A DNA stretch of 64,000 nt, taken from NCBI RefSeq assembly GCF_028389875.1, contig NC_084702.1:70653582-70717581 (forward strand), written 5' to 3'. This stretch comes from Rhea pennata. Taxonomy: Eukaryota; Chordata; Aves; Rheiformes; Rheidae. Positions 1 through 21,600 of this stretch are shown in pieces (position 1 is the first letter of the stretch; every line of letters begins with the position of its first letter). The position numbers were made by a program, and so were the translations under genes. The notes below the pieces were generated by a model that had not been told where the DNA came from, did no database searches, and saw only the letters and a list, made by a program, of their open reading frames with translations.

Positions 1-330
1 AACCTATCGGCCACGGGGCGGCAGCGGGAAGGATTAAGTGTATCAGTATCAAATGAAATTCGCCCTGGGGTACGGCGTCGCTGCTGAGTACGGCGGATAA
101 AAGCGCTCATCACCGGGGCAGTAAATGAATATCCCTATTGCGTGTTTGGGAAAAACCCCTGGCGCGCTAGCAACCACCGCCAGATAATCCATCACTCCTC
201 GGTGGTTTTAATTCGGAGATAATTTGCCCTTGCTTCCAGGAGGACCCCGAAAGTCCGCGGAGAGTCTTGAGTGAGGCCCCACGGAAAGCTGCTGCCTCTG
301 CTCCGTCAGGGGCATGGCAAAACATTCCCG
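1..330. other. Candidate conserved non-coding block upstream of NPR2
   Basis: This stretch has no plausible gene and is less GC-rich than the flanking DNA. It is dense in TAAT/ATTA-like, GATAA-like and AAATGAATAT-like words, the texture typical of vertebrate enhancers. Only composition and motif density support the call; conservation could not be tested. Confidence 0.3.
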
Positions 331-1937
331 GGATTTCTGTAGCTCAACCTTTGCGGTTTCCTAAAGAGAGGGTTCAGGTTAATATCCCGACTGCAGCGCG
401 CGGGTTTTCCGTCGCACCGTTCAGCCATGCAAACATGGGGGGCAAGGAAAACAAGCCGGAGGGAGGGTGAGGGGGGAGCCGGAGGCCACCGCGCACCTGC
501 CTGGCCTCAGCACCCACGTCCGCAGGGGCCCTGAGCATCTCGGTCCAGCCTGGAGCTGGGAAAGCGGTGGCTGGAGGCAGACTCGGTGCCCGCGGGATGC
601 CACGGCACCGGCAGCTAGCACGGCGTCGGCAGCACCGGGACCGGGTGGCAAGGGCCCACCGCAGCCCCGCAGGAGGCACGCGGGTAGTAAAGATGATGGA
701 CAAGTTGCCATCGGCAGGATCCAGGAGAGTTATAAAACCTGAACCTCCAGAGCCTTCAGCTGCGGCTGCAGCTGCAGAGCAGGAAGCAAACAGGATCCCG
801 GCTGGCATTGTGAGAGCAAACACCATAAATCCGAGGAAGTGCTGCGATTGCTGTTTTAGGCACTGGGGAGCTTGGCTCCTGCTCCCCACAAGCACTTTTA
901 TTTTCTCTCTAAACAGCAAAAAAAAAAAGAGAAAAGAAAAAAAAAGAAAAACACCCAACAGGGTGAGCCGAGCCTGCCTCGCCCCGGTGCCGGCGCTGCC
1001 TTCGGCGCGTGGGTGCCCGCGGCAGGGCGAGGGTGGCCTTTGGGAAGGCTTCTGGCTAAGGGCGGATGGGGACTGCTGCTTTAGGAAGGCAGCAGAGCAG
1101 CGGCACCCGAGGGCCAGCAGCACCTCTTGCGCGCCGCGCGAGCCTCGTCTGCCGGGCGCGTTGCCCCCCGCCGCCTCCCCCCCTCCAAGCCCCTGCTGCC
1201 CCCGGGCCACTCGCGGCGGCTCCCGCGGTGCGGGAAGCGCGCAGGGTCCCGCGGCCCCTCGGCCGGCACCCCCAGGCTCCGGGCACGCACAGGGTCCTGC
1301 GGCTCCACTCGGCCTCCCCTCGAGGGAAACGTGACGGGAGGGCATGGGGTATTTAGGAAAACAGGCCTTGGCACTTGCTGGCCATCCTGGGAAAATAAAA
1401 ACATCCGGGCGGGCAGCAGCGCCGCGAGTGCGAGCGAGCGGCACTCCATAAATCCCCTGGAGCAGGTGCTTTGTAGTCGGCACACGGAAATGAGCACATT
1501 ATTCATCTCGGCTTAAACCCCTAAACGTTTCCTGCCCTGTGAGTCAGAAATAACCCTGGGAGATCGTTCCTGGGCCGCGCGGGAGCCGCGCTGTCCAAGA
1601 AAGTGCCACACGCCTGCCGGGCCCGGGGAAGCGCGGGAGCCCCCGGCAGAGCAGCCCCGGCCAGCGCCCGCCAGCCTTCACCTGCCCGGCCCCGGCGTCT
1701 CGCTCTCCGCGGCCGTCCCCGGCACTCGGCACGAACCTCCGCGGTGATGCCCTTGCAGGGAGCCGTATCGAGCAGGGATACCTCCCGCCTGGTCCCGGGC
1801 AGGGGCTGGCCCAAGCCCTCCATGGGTTGCGTGCTCTCCATCGGCCGGTGACCGCGACCCCTCCGTGTGTCCGGTGGCCCTGCCATCCCGACCCGCCTGG
1901 AGCTGCCGGTTATTAAATATTAGGAAATATATTTCCA
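331..1937. other. Intergenic DNA with two further enhancer-like blocks
   Basis: No protein family is recognisable in any frame. Two parts stand out from the GC-rich background. About 680-870 has AAATCC, GCAAACA and similar words, followed by an A-rich run near 916-950. About 1340-1570 has ATAAATCC words, a TGAGTCA AP-1-like site near 1541 and short AT-rich palindromic words. Either could be regulatory; nothing in the sequence proves it. Confidence 0.3.
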
Positions 1938-2130
1938 TGAGGGTGGTTAGCCCTAGAACAGGGCCCAGAGAGAGCCTCCATCCTTGGAGACCTTCAGCCT
2001 TTGATGAGGCCAGGCCCTGAGCAACCTGCTGGCGGTTGGCCTTGCTTCGGGGGTCTTAGATTGAGCTGCTGCTGTCCGTTCCAGGCACTGTCCTTTGGTG
2101 ACTCCATGAACATGTATAGATCCTCTTGTC
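1938..2130 (+). mobile_element. CR1 LINE 3'-region fragment
   Basis: The segment follows the well-known near-3' part of sauropsid CR1 elements. It has the 'gaacagg..cccagagag' block, then 'tccatccttggaga' and then 'cctgagcaacctgct'. It is diverged from the usual consensus, and the diagnostic 3' tail is not clearly reached, so it looks like an old truncated copy in sense orientation. No coding capacity remains. Limits are approximate. Confidence 0.75.
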
Positions 2131-3155
2131 AGGTGATGGGGCATGGAGAGGCTTTGGTAGCTAGTGGGTCCTAGTGAACATGTTGCCTCATGGGCACTCT
2201 TGGGTCTCTACCCTTGCTGCATGGACAGGCCCCTGCCCTGAACCTATCTTGAACCTGAGGAACAACACAGCTGCCACATTACCCACATTTTTCCCTTTAA
2301 AATATTCCCCTCTGCTCCATTTTTTCCGTTGTTGGCACATAAAATCCAAACACAAACAAGGAGTCCTTCAGGTTACCCTGACAACAAGAGCACAGGAAAC
2401 CCATAAATGCAGAGGTCGCCCCGCACGCACCAAACCATCCCTGTGCACTATCTCATGCCATGGGCTCACTGCTCTTGGCCTGCACAGCCGCACATGCTGG
2501 CCTGGCCCGATACCCAGATGGGTCCCTCGGCACTGGGGATGGCTCTGTGCTCACCTCCATCTCCTCGCCCTGCAGTGCCAATGTGCTGGTGGTGGCCAAG
2601 AGAGGACGCATGGCACGCAGGGAACTGCCCTTACCCAGAGCTGAGCTCCCAGAAGTTCTTCCCAGCCTGTAGAGTGGCCATGTGACCACAGGCTCTGGAG
2701 GATGAGACCTTCTGGAGATGTTCCGAAGTGAGATGCCCTCCTGAGGAGCTCTCCTCCTCCAGTGGCATGCTGGGAGAAAGCCCACTGGACCCTGTGCATG
2801 GCTCCTGCCTCCTCTCCACTCCAAGTCACCCATTACCAAATCCATTTAGGACCCCTGGCCCATGCAGCAGCCACAGCATAAGGGAGATGCTGGCTGCCCA
2901 AGCCACCAGGTGCTTTTCCAGAGCTGTGCCAGACCACTAGACCTCCCGGTGACCCAGGGCAGCACATGCCTCTTGAGCCCCATGGGGCTGCTCTGCACGG
3001 CTCCGAGAGCCAGCAGTCCCCAGGGCACCCCACTCCTGGTGCCTGTAGTGCACTTCACAGCTGCCTCCAGGGCTGACGGGTTTCTGGCCCTGCTCTCAAT
3101 GCAGAGGTGACCACATCTGGCAAGCTCCTGTAGCCGCTGAGCTTGGTTTATTGCA
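2131..3155. other. Intergenic stretch, nothing recognised
   Basis: Mixed-composition DNA with only chance open frames. I see no splice-bounded exon, RNA gene or repeat family here. Confidence 0.5.
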
Positions 3156-3297
3156 TTCTGGGTTTAGTTCAGTTGGTTAGAACATGGTACTGATAACGCC
3201 AAGGTCCTGGGTTTGATCCCTGTATGGGCCACTTGTTTGGGGCTGGCCTAGATGATCTCCAGAGGTCCCTTCCAACCTTACCAATTCTGTGATTCCA
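3156..3297 (+). mobile_element. tRNA-Ile-derived SINE with CR1-type tail (TguSINE1-like)
   Basis: Positions 3156-3231 resemble a decayed tRNA-Ile. There is an A-box-like TTAGTTCAGTTGG, an anticodon region reading CTGATAACG (GAT), a B-box-like GGTTTGATCCC and a terminal GGCCA. A tail of about 65 bases follows, with GATGATCTCCAGAGGTCCC and TTCCAACC, ending in an ATTCTGTGATTC-type motif, the hallmark of CR1 3' ends. A tRNA-Ile head on a CR1 tail is the known structure of TguSINE1-type SINEs of passerine birds. Several head substitutions at conserved tRNA positions show it is not a working tRNA gene. Confidence 0.8.
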
Positions 3298-4229
3298 GGC
3301 TATGTAGAAACATCCCCCCCCTTTTTTTTTAACCAATTTAACAGTTGTCAGCTTTGGGGGCTTTGGGCTTGTTTTGCCTTCCGGGAACCCAGAAAACAAG
3401 ATGGGAACATTTTGGGCATGGGCCCCATCTAGGGCAGATGGGCAGGGCTCCTGCCCGCTATGCAGACCACCACAGCCAGGGTGCTGGGCACAGCTCCGTG
3501 GCGACGCGCAGCAGCCCTGGGCCCGGAGCAGATCCAGCATGTGGAGATGGCTGCTGCTGGCAGCTCACCGGAGGGATGGAGATCTTGAGGAGGACGAAGA
3601 CAAGCCCTCTCCTGCAGGGAGACCAATCCAGGGCTCCCTCAGGGCAAACGTTTGGCGTTGGCTTTCACTTTGGATGAGCCTTTTAGTAGAAGACTTGTCA
3701 GATCCAAGCTGGGAGGCTCCAAGTGCAGGGAAGGAGTGTAACAAATCAGAGTGCCGGACCTGCAAAAGGGGAAGGTGAGATGTGGTTACCAAGTCCCTAA
3801 AGTGACACAAGCGCCCAGCCCCACATGCCCAAGGGTCTGGTCTCCCATGTCATCCATGGGACACTGGCTGCAGAGGCCGCATCGCATCTCCTGGGTTATT
3901 CCAGACTGGCAGCAACGGACTGCTTTTCGGAGAGATCTTCTGCAGGGAGGAGCAGCGGCCCTGAGTGCTCCTTGGCCGTGGCCAGTCCCGGTGCTGGACC
4001 AGCGGGAGGGATGTGATGGGAGACACGCTGCGAGCCGCTCTCAGGGTGCAGGGCCTCGGTGGTGTGAGCCGTGTCCTCAGCAGGGCTTGACCGAGTCAGG
4101 GGAAACAAGTGATACCGTTTGTTTTAGCTTTCAGCGCTTGCCATGCTATGTCTCTGGTGCGGTCCCACGCCCGTGAGGTCCGTCTCTCCGCGTCCATAGC
4201 TCCTTCCTCCCCTCTGCCCCGGGGACGGT
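3298..4229. other. Intergenic stretch downstream of the SINE
   Basis: It begins with an adjoining C-run and T-run near 3314-3331. Otherwise it is mixed-composition DNA with no recognisable exon, RNA gene or repeat. Confidence 0.5.
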
Positions 4230-5695
4230 GGAACCATGGCCCGGCTCAGCCCGTGGCCCGTGGCACGGGACGCCCGGCGCAGGTACCGCGTCCCCTCCGC
4301 TCTGCGCAGCCCTGGTCTCCGGGGCGCCGAAGGAGAGCACGGGGCACTGCCGGGCAGGCGGCCGGCGAGACCCCGTCCCGTCCCCGTCCTCGTCCCGTCC
4401 CGCCCCGTCCCAGCCCTCCCCCGCCCCGGCGGCGTGCGGCGCCCCGGCCGCGGCCGGCCCCGGGCCCCCTCTGCTGGCATTTGCACGCCAGCGCTCCCCG
4501 CCGGGCCCGGCCCCGCGCGGCCCCCCCGCCGCCCCGAGCCCCCCGCCGGCCTCCCCGCGGCCCCGGCCCCGCGTCGGCCCGGCGCCTGCGGCGGGGGCGG
4601 CCGGGCGAGGCTCGGCCCGGCGCCGGCGGCTCTCAGCTCCTCTCTCCCGGCGCCGCGGCTCCTTCCCAGGCTCGGGGAAGCTCCCGCTGCGGCGCGGGGG
4701 GGCGGCCGGGCCCGGGGCTGCTGCGGGCACCCCGCGCAGTGCCCCTCTGCCCCGGCCCGCAGCCCCGCGCCGAAGCGGCCCCACGCGCGCCCGCCCCACA
4801 TCTGCCCCGCGGCCGAGGCAGCGCCCGGAGCCCACGTCCCGCCGGGCCGCGCCACCGCGCTCCGCTCCGCCACCGACGTGTCGTTCACCGGGCCCGGGGT
4901 GGGGGGGAGTGGGGCACCCGCCGGGGGGCACCCTGCCGCCGCCAGCCGTGGGGCAGGGCCGGGCCGTGGGGCAGGGGCTGGCGGGGCAGCGCGGCGGGCC
5001 GGGAATGCGAAGAATGCGGCGTGCGGCGGCGGCGTGGCCCGGCGGGCTCGCAGCCCCCGGCGCGGTCCCCCCCCCCCCTCCGAGCAGCCCCTCGCCTCCT
5101 CCCGGCCTCCCCTCCCTCGCTCCCTGGACACCTCTCCCCTCTGGCACCCTGCGCAGCTGGGGGAGGTCCGGGGGGGCGGAGACACCCAGACCCAGGGCAG
5201 CCCCCTCCCCAGGACCTGCCTCCCCCCCCCCCGCCCGCCGCTGCCCTCATCACCCCCCTGCACCCACTGCCTGGGCTCCTCCCCAGCCCTACTGTGGGGA
5301 CAGCCGGGTCCCCAGGCACCCCCCCCCAGGAGCCTGCCTCCTGCGTCCCCCCACAGCGCGGGGGTCTCCCCAAGCCCGGGGGGCACCCCCAGATCCCCTC
5401 GCCACCCCAGTCTCTCGCTCTGCCCGCACCCCGCGGCGCACGGGCACTGTGTGGGGCTGGGGGCAAGGGGGCCCCACGCGGGACTACGTCCAAGCAAGGG
5501 TCGGGGTGCCGCGTCTGGAGGAGGGCACAAGGCGGGCGGACGGGGACCCCACAACCTGGGGGACCTGGCAGGGACACCACCCCCAGGGCACTCCTGCCCC
5601 ACGGCCCCCCAGCACCCCTGGCTCAGTCCACCCGGGGTGACACCTCCACCCAGAGCACCCTGTCGAAAAGTCCCTGACCCCCCAAATCCTCCCCT
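4230..5695. other. CpG island upstream of NPR2
   Basis: Very GC-rich, CpG-dense DNA in which long frames stay open on both strands simply because AT-containing stop codons are rare. The translations are Pro/Ala/Arg/Gly-rich and match no family I know. It may be an upstream promoter, an alternative NPR2 5' exon or a non-coding transcript start. Sequence alone does not decide. Confidence 0.5.
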
Positions 5696-5699
5696 GTGC

Positions 5700-6300
5700 A
5701 CCCCACAACTCACCCCTCGGGGGGGGGGGGGGACACCCTCCATCCGGGCCCCTCGCACACCCCACAGCTCGCCCCTCGGGGGGTGGGGGGACACCCTCCC
5801 TCCAGGGCCCCGGGCACCTCACAGCTTCCCCCTCGGGGGGTGGGGGGACACCCTCCCTCCAGGGACCCCGGACACCCCACAGCTCGCCCCTCGCGGGGGG
5901 ACACCCTCCATCCGAGCCCCGCACCCCACAGCTCCCCCCTCGGGGGGGGAGGCACCCTCCATCCGAGCCCCACACACCCCACAGCTCGCCCCTCGGGGGG
6001 GGGGGGGGGACACACCCTCCCTCCAGGGCCCCGGGCACCTCACAGCTCCCCCCTCGGGGGGTGGGGGGACACCCTCCCTCCAGGGACCCCGGACACCCCA
6101 CAGCTCGCCCCTCGCGGGGGGACACCCTCCATCCGAGCCCCGCACCCCACAGCTCCCCCCTCGGGGGGGGGGGCACCCTCCATCCGAGCCCCACACACCC
6201 CACAGCTCGCCCCTCGGGGGGGGGGACACCCTCCCTCCAGGGCCCCGGGCACCCCACAGCTCGCCCCTCGGGGGGGGGACACCCCCTCCCCGGTCCCTCG
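5700..6300. repeat. G/C-rich minisatellite just upstream of NPR2
   Basis: About ten tandem units of roughly 50-62 bases. Each unit starts near CCCCTCGGGG, carries a variable G-run and an ACACCCTCC block, and ends near CCCCACAGCTCG. The units form a higher-order pattern: a four-unit block beginning near 5829 is repeated, almost in the same order, from about 6051. The G-runs are G-quadruplex-prone. Open frames on both strands through here are an effect of composition. Confidence 0.85.
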
Positions 6301-6588
6301 CGCACCCCGCGGGCGCCGCGCGGGTCCCCGGCGCCCGGGCGCACCGCGGCGCGGGGCCGCCCCGACGGCGGGCCCAGACCCAGACCCAGACCCGGGGCCG
6401 GGGCCGGGGCCGGGACCGGGGCCGGCGGCGCGGCGGGGCGGGGCGGGGGCGGCAGGGGGCGCTGCCCCCGGCGGCGGCGGCCGGGGCGGTCCCGCCCGGG
6501 GGAGGCGCCGGCGGCGGCGGGGCGGGCGCGGCGGGCGCGGCGCAGGGAGCCGCGGGCGGCGGCCGGGGCGCAGGAGCCAGCGCGGCCC
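6301..6588 (+). promoter_or_regulatory. NPR2: Probable NPR2 core promoter and 5' UTR
   Basis: CpG-dense sequence directly before the NPR2 start codon. It holds a short run of CAGACC repeats near 6377-6394, a run of GGGGCC near 6395-6425 and several GGGCGG boxes, with no TATA box. A TATA-less GC-box promoter is expected here. The transcription start cannot be placed from sequence. Confidence 0.5.
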
Positions 6589-17140
<10,552 letters not shown>

Positions 17141-17800
17141 GCCCAGCCGCGGCACCGCCGCAGAGCCCTGCGCCACGCCGGGACGCCGCACTGTGCCTCC
17201 AGCCCTGCCTCCCCGTGCCGCCTGGCCCCGGGGGTCACACCACAGACCGGGGCGGCCGGGGCCACCCCAGCCCCTGCAGCTCCCGGCTTCGGCCTCCTGC
17301 AGCGGGGCTCAGGCGTGTGGGGCCCCGCAGCGAGGGCACCGCCTGCCCCCCACCCACAGGCACCAGCAAAGCCCACCTCCCCCTGGGGAGGAACCAGCCC
17401 TGATCCCGGCTCCGTTCCCCCAACCCTCTCGGGTCCTGAACCCCTTGCGTCCGCTCTCCCACGGCTCAGCTGGCTCTGAGCCCCCTATGTGGGGCCTGGC
17501 TGCCCCACAGGGCGTTTCACCTTCTCTTTCCAGTAGTTGGGCCCTGGCAAACCATGTCACCCTCCCCGGGGGGGGGGGGAAAGACAGGGGCTCCTGCCAG
17601 GACTGGCCCTCAGCCGGAGCACAGACGACTACGTTAGGTGCCACTGTTCCTCCCTGTGTCCCCAGCCCGCCTCACCTTCCGCCCACCCCCCTGTATATAG
17701 CCCCACCGGGTCGTGTAAATACCCCCCGCCCACCAGGTGTAAATATAGCAGTCAGATAGTGCAAACTATTTTGTTGAAATACAGATTTCCCCAAAGCCCT
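17141..17800 (+). other. NPR2: NPR2 3' untranslated region
   Basis: It runs from the stop codon to a short AT-richer end containing TGTAAATA words. A variant polyadenylation signal, AATACA, lies at 17778-17783, close to where a cleavage site is expected. No canonical AATAAA occurs in this interval, so the variant signal is the best candidate. Confidence 0.6.
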
Positions 17801-18575
17801 CTGCCTCCGGCCTCTGCTTCACGCTGACCCCCCCCCCCAGACTGCAAACGGGGCTGAGCGCGGGGCGAGCCGGCCACGAGCTGAGCCGAGGCAAGGGCCG
17901 ACGGCCCCCGGGGGCTGGGGGCTGGCGCTGGGCGCGCGCGGAGAGCCGCCCCGCGCCGGCTGTCCCGAGTGGCGGCAGGGAGGCTGCCGCGCTGCGTCTG
18001 CTGGAGAGGGTTCAGGGCGGTTCTGGGAAGACCTCGCCACCGCGGGGTTTGCTTTGGCCCGCGGGCTGCAGTGCGTTCCTGTGAGCTCATGCTCTGGCTG
18101 CGCGGCAGCCGCTTACTGGAACCCACCTGTGCCCGGAGAGTGGCGGCGGCAGAGCTGGGCCCTGGCCCCGGGGGCCGCACGTCACCTGGGCACCGGGAGA
18201 GGCCACGTCCCAGGGGACAGGGCCGCGCCAGGACTCGTCCTCTCGGGCAGCCAGCGCCCGAGGCTGGCCTGCCCCGCGTGGAGGAGCGAGCGCCGCGGCC
18301 CTGCCGTGGGGGACGCCGGGCTCGCGCCGGGCTGTCCGCAGTGGGGCTGTGCTCCCGGCAGCGTCTTGCCAAGGGGTTGGAGGGCGCCCCACGCCAAAGG
18401 GGCAGGCTGGCCCCCTGGGAAGCTATGGGAAACGAAGTGCTCTGGATGTGGGACACCCTATGTCAACACCTGGCCTGGGTAGGGTGCCTGGGGTGGCAGG
18501 CACACACTGGTACGCCTGGGGCAGAGTCGGGAGCTCGACTTCCAGCAGCGCAAGGCCAGCCGCTACCTCCTGCGC
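17801..18575. other. Gap between NPR2 and SPAG8 3' ends
   Basis: GC-rich DNA between two converging genes. I see no exon, RNA gene or repeat family in it. Confidence 0.5.
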
Positions 18576-18581
18576 TTTATT
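18576..18581 (-). terminator. SPAG8: SPAG8 polyadenylation signal
   Basis: TTTATT on the plus strand reads AATAAA on the minus strand, about 40 bases past the SPAG8 stop codon. The resulting 3' UTR would be very short. Confidence 0.75.
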
Positions 18582-18620
18582 GCTCGGCCAGGCCAGAGGC
18601 TGGGACCGCTCTCGCGGGTG

Positions 18621-21600
18621 TCAGGGCAGGGGCTGGCCCAGGTACTCCATGATGGGGGTAGAGAAGGCCGCGTTCCTCCGAAAGGGAGCGTTCGTGGCGT
18701 GGATGCTGGTGACACCCTGGAGGGGAACAGGGTCCCCGTGAGCAGCGCAGAGCCAGCACAGAGGGCGCAGGGCCCGGCGGGGCGACGGGGTGCTTACGGG
18801 CACGCTGTGGGCTTGCTCCAGCCAGTAGCTGCGGGGCTGCTCCGTGTAGCAGTCATGGGGCTGCGGGTGGAAGAAGCAGAGCGCCCGTGAGCACAGAGAA
18901 GGGCACCCAGCTTGCACTACACACTCTGAGGGGTGTCGGGAGGCTTGGGGGCTCCTAGAGTCCCCCAGCTGTTCCCACCCAGCTCGTGGGACAGCCATCG
19001 TGAGCTATAGGTGGCCTGGGGGCTGCCGCTTAGGGTGAGCCATACCTGGGTGGGGGGCAGCGGTGTGGGCTGGAAGCCCTCTGCGCAGTAGTCCCGGTGC
19101 GTGGTGGAGACCGACTCCATGGGACCAGGGGGTGGACAGATCTCCTCCAGCATTTCCTTCCTGCAGAGAGAGCCCTGGGGTGCTTGGAGGCACGAGGTGG
19201 ACAGGACCCCAGGCACCACTCGGCTCCAGTGCCCTCAGACGTACAGAGCCCCCCCACCCAGGGTACTGCTGCAGGCCTGAGGCCCAGAGTGACCAGCCAG
19301 GAGAAGAAGGGGGCTTTCAGATGGGGTCTGGGTGAATTAAATGCCTCTGCAAACAGTGGACCACCCCATGCTCAGGAAAAACTCACGCCAGAGCAGCATC
19401 CCCAGCCCTTCCTCATCTCCTGCTGGCTCAGCTCCTGCCTCAAGAGCGAGCTCTAGATCTTCTCCCTCCCTTTACTTCCTCACCCCAGCTGTGCTCCCCC
19501 AGATCAGTGGGCCTGGGAAGAGGAGCTGGTCTGCCCAGGCCCCTGCTGAGCAGCTCATGCCCTCGCAGGGATGGAAAGCAGCAGGAAATACCCCAGGCAC
19601 AGAACATAGCTCTGCTGAGCTGGGTCCTGACTGCCAAGTCCCTCCAGAACCACCAAGCTGGGCCACTGCACCCGGGGACTGCCTGCCACCCACAGCTGGA
19701 GCCCAGAGAGCGGCAATGCTGGGGCCCGAGGGTGGGTGTCCCGAGAGAGCGCAGGCTTGCCTGTATTTCTGGTACAGCATGAACTCCAGCATGGCTTCCC
19801 GCTGCCCTGCGGGGGAAGCAGGCACCGTCAGCTCGGGGGCAGCCAAGGCCCCCCACGCTCACTGCCCCATGGGGCGGTGTGCCGCAGCGGGGCTCTGCCT
19901 CACCTCGTGCTGGGAGTGCCGTCCTCCAGGGCTGGCGGTAGGCGTCCTTCATGGTGGTGCTGTCAGCCAGCTGGGAGAGGAGCTGGTGGGTGAGCAGCCC
20001 GCGGTGGCCGTGCCGGTAGAAGAACCCCTCGCTGCCCAGCTCCGGCCTGGGCACGTGGTCCAGGTCATTCGTGGCTCTCTGGGAACAGACGGTGGGGGCT
20101 GCGGGGAGGGGGCAGGAGGCAAGCACAGCCTTTGCCCTGTGCCTGCTCCAGGCTTTTAAGCTTTCGAAAGTCCTATGTGGCTCTGAGCAGAGGCAGGAGG
20201 TGGGTCCAGGTCCCCACAGGCAATGCTCTCCTCCTCCCTTGAGGCTGAGTTGCCCCATGCCTCAGACATGATGACCACTGTGTCATGGGCACCACCACAT
20301 ACCCAAGACCATGCCAACCCCATGTTTCCCCCAAGCATTGCCCTTCCGCACAACTACCACAGCACGGGGTCATGCCCTTGTGATGCACCCATCACCATGC
20401 CATGATGACAGTACCCTCATTTTTGGGCCTCTGTGTGTCTCCGCACCACCTGGCTGCGTCTAGCATAGCACCAAAGCCCTTCATGCCTCCCTTTCCCCTA
20501 CCCCCATCATGAGCAAGTCCCTAAAACAAGGTGTCCCAGAGCACCTTGCTATGGAGCAATCCCAGATGCTGACGCATGTTCTGCAAAAGGGAGAGGGTCC
20601 TTCCCATAAGCTCTGCTCTCCAGGAAACTGGAAAGGAGACACCAGCAGCTGGGGTAGGGCTGCTGCCTCTCCCTGCCTGCCAAGGGTCAGACATCCTTGT
20701 ACAGCCCTCCACCAGGAAGAGCTGAAGGAGATAACAGGTCCCCAGCCCACCTGGAAAGCAGCCCTACGCAGCCGTCCCGGCTGGCCTGGGCAAGCTCTGC
20801 TACAACATTAAAGCAAATCAGCAACCTCTCTGAGCCTTGACACAGCTTGGTAGCAAACCCCTGCCCAACCAGCCTCTGCCAGGGCAGCTGGCCCAGCAAA
20901 CAGGCATCCCCACGGCCCTGTCGCAGGGAGTCACCGCGTGGTCATCGCTGCTGTCAGGCTGCCAGAGCATACAATACGACGCACCCGCGGCCTTTGGGTG
21001 GCTGCCCTGGGATGCAGCCAACAATTGCACAGGGAGCCCAGCTCCCCCACGAAACGCTCACCCCTCTGCACACGCTTTGGCCCGTGCTCGTGCCACCAGC
21101 TCAGCGCATGGCAGACACACAGCTCTACTCTACACTGCGCATGGAGTGGGCCTAGCAATGCTCCCCCACCCCTGGCTCTCCGCTGGTGGCACCCCCAGAG
21201 CTTTTCGGTGCTGCGTGCGCACTTGGCTCTCACGTGCTCAGACATTTCAGACCAAAATTGAGCTCCTCCAGCTCTGCTCTGGCACCAGCTCCATCAGAAA
21301 GAGGCCGGGTTAGGGGAGACCTAGGCCTGAGGCAACAACGATCCCTGCAAAGCGGACACTGATCGGCAGCGAGGACACAGTAAGCAGTTGGAGAAGAGCT
21401 GGCAAGGAGACACGTAAGGATGCCAGCTGTTGACACAATGTTGACATTGGGTAAATATCTTGTGGGACAAGGCCCTCCGCATAACCTGGGACACTTACCT
21501 GGGCAGACACTGAGTGTAAGGGGAACTAGCCTCTGCCCACGGGGACCCCGTCCCCACTACTGACCATCACTGCTTTCCTGGCGGAAAAAATGCTGCATCT

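Noticed and set aside
3156-3231. Functional tRNA-Ile gene
   Set aside because: Conserved tRNA positions are altered and the sequence runs directly into a CR1-type tail, so it is a SINE head.
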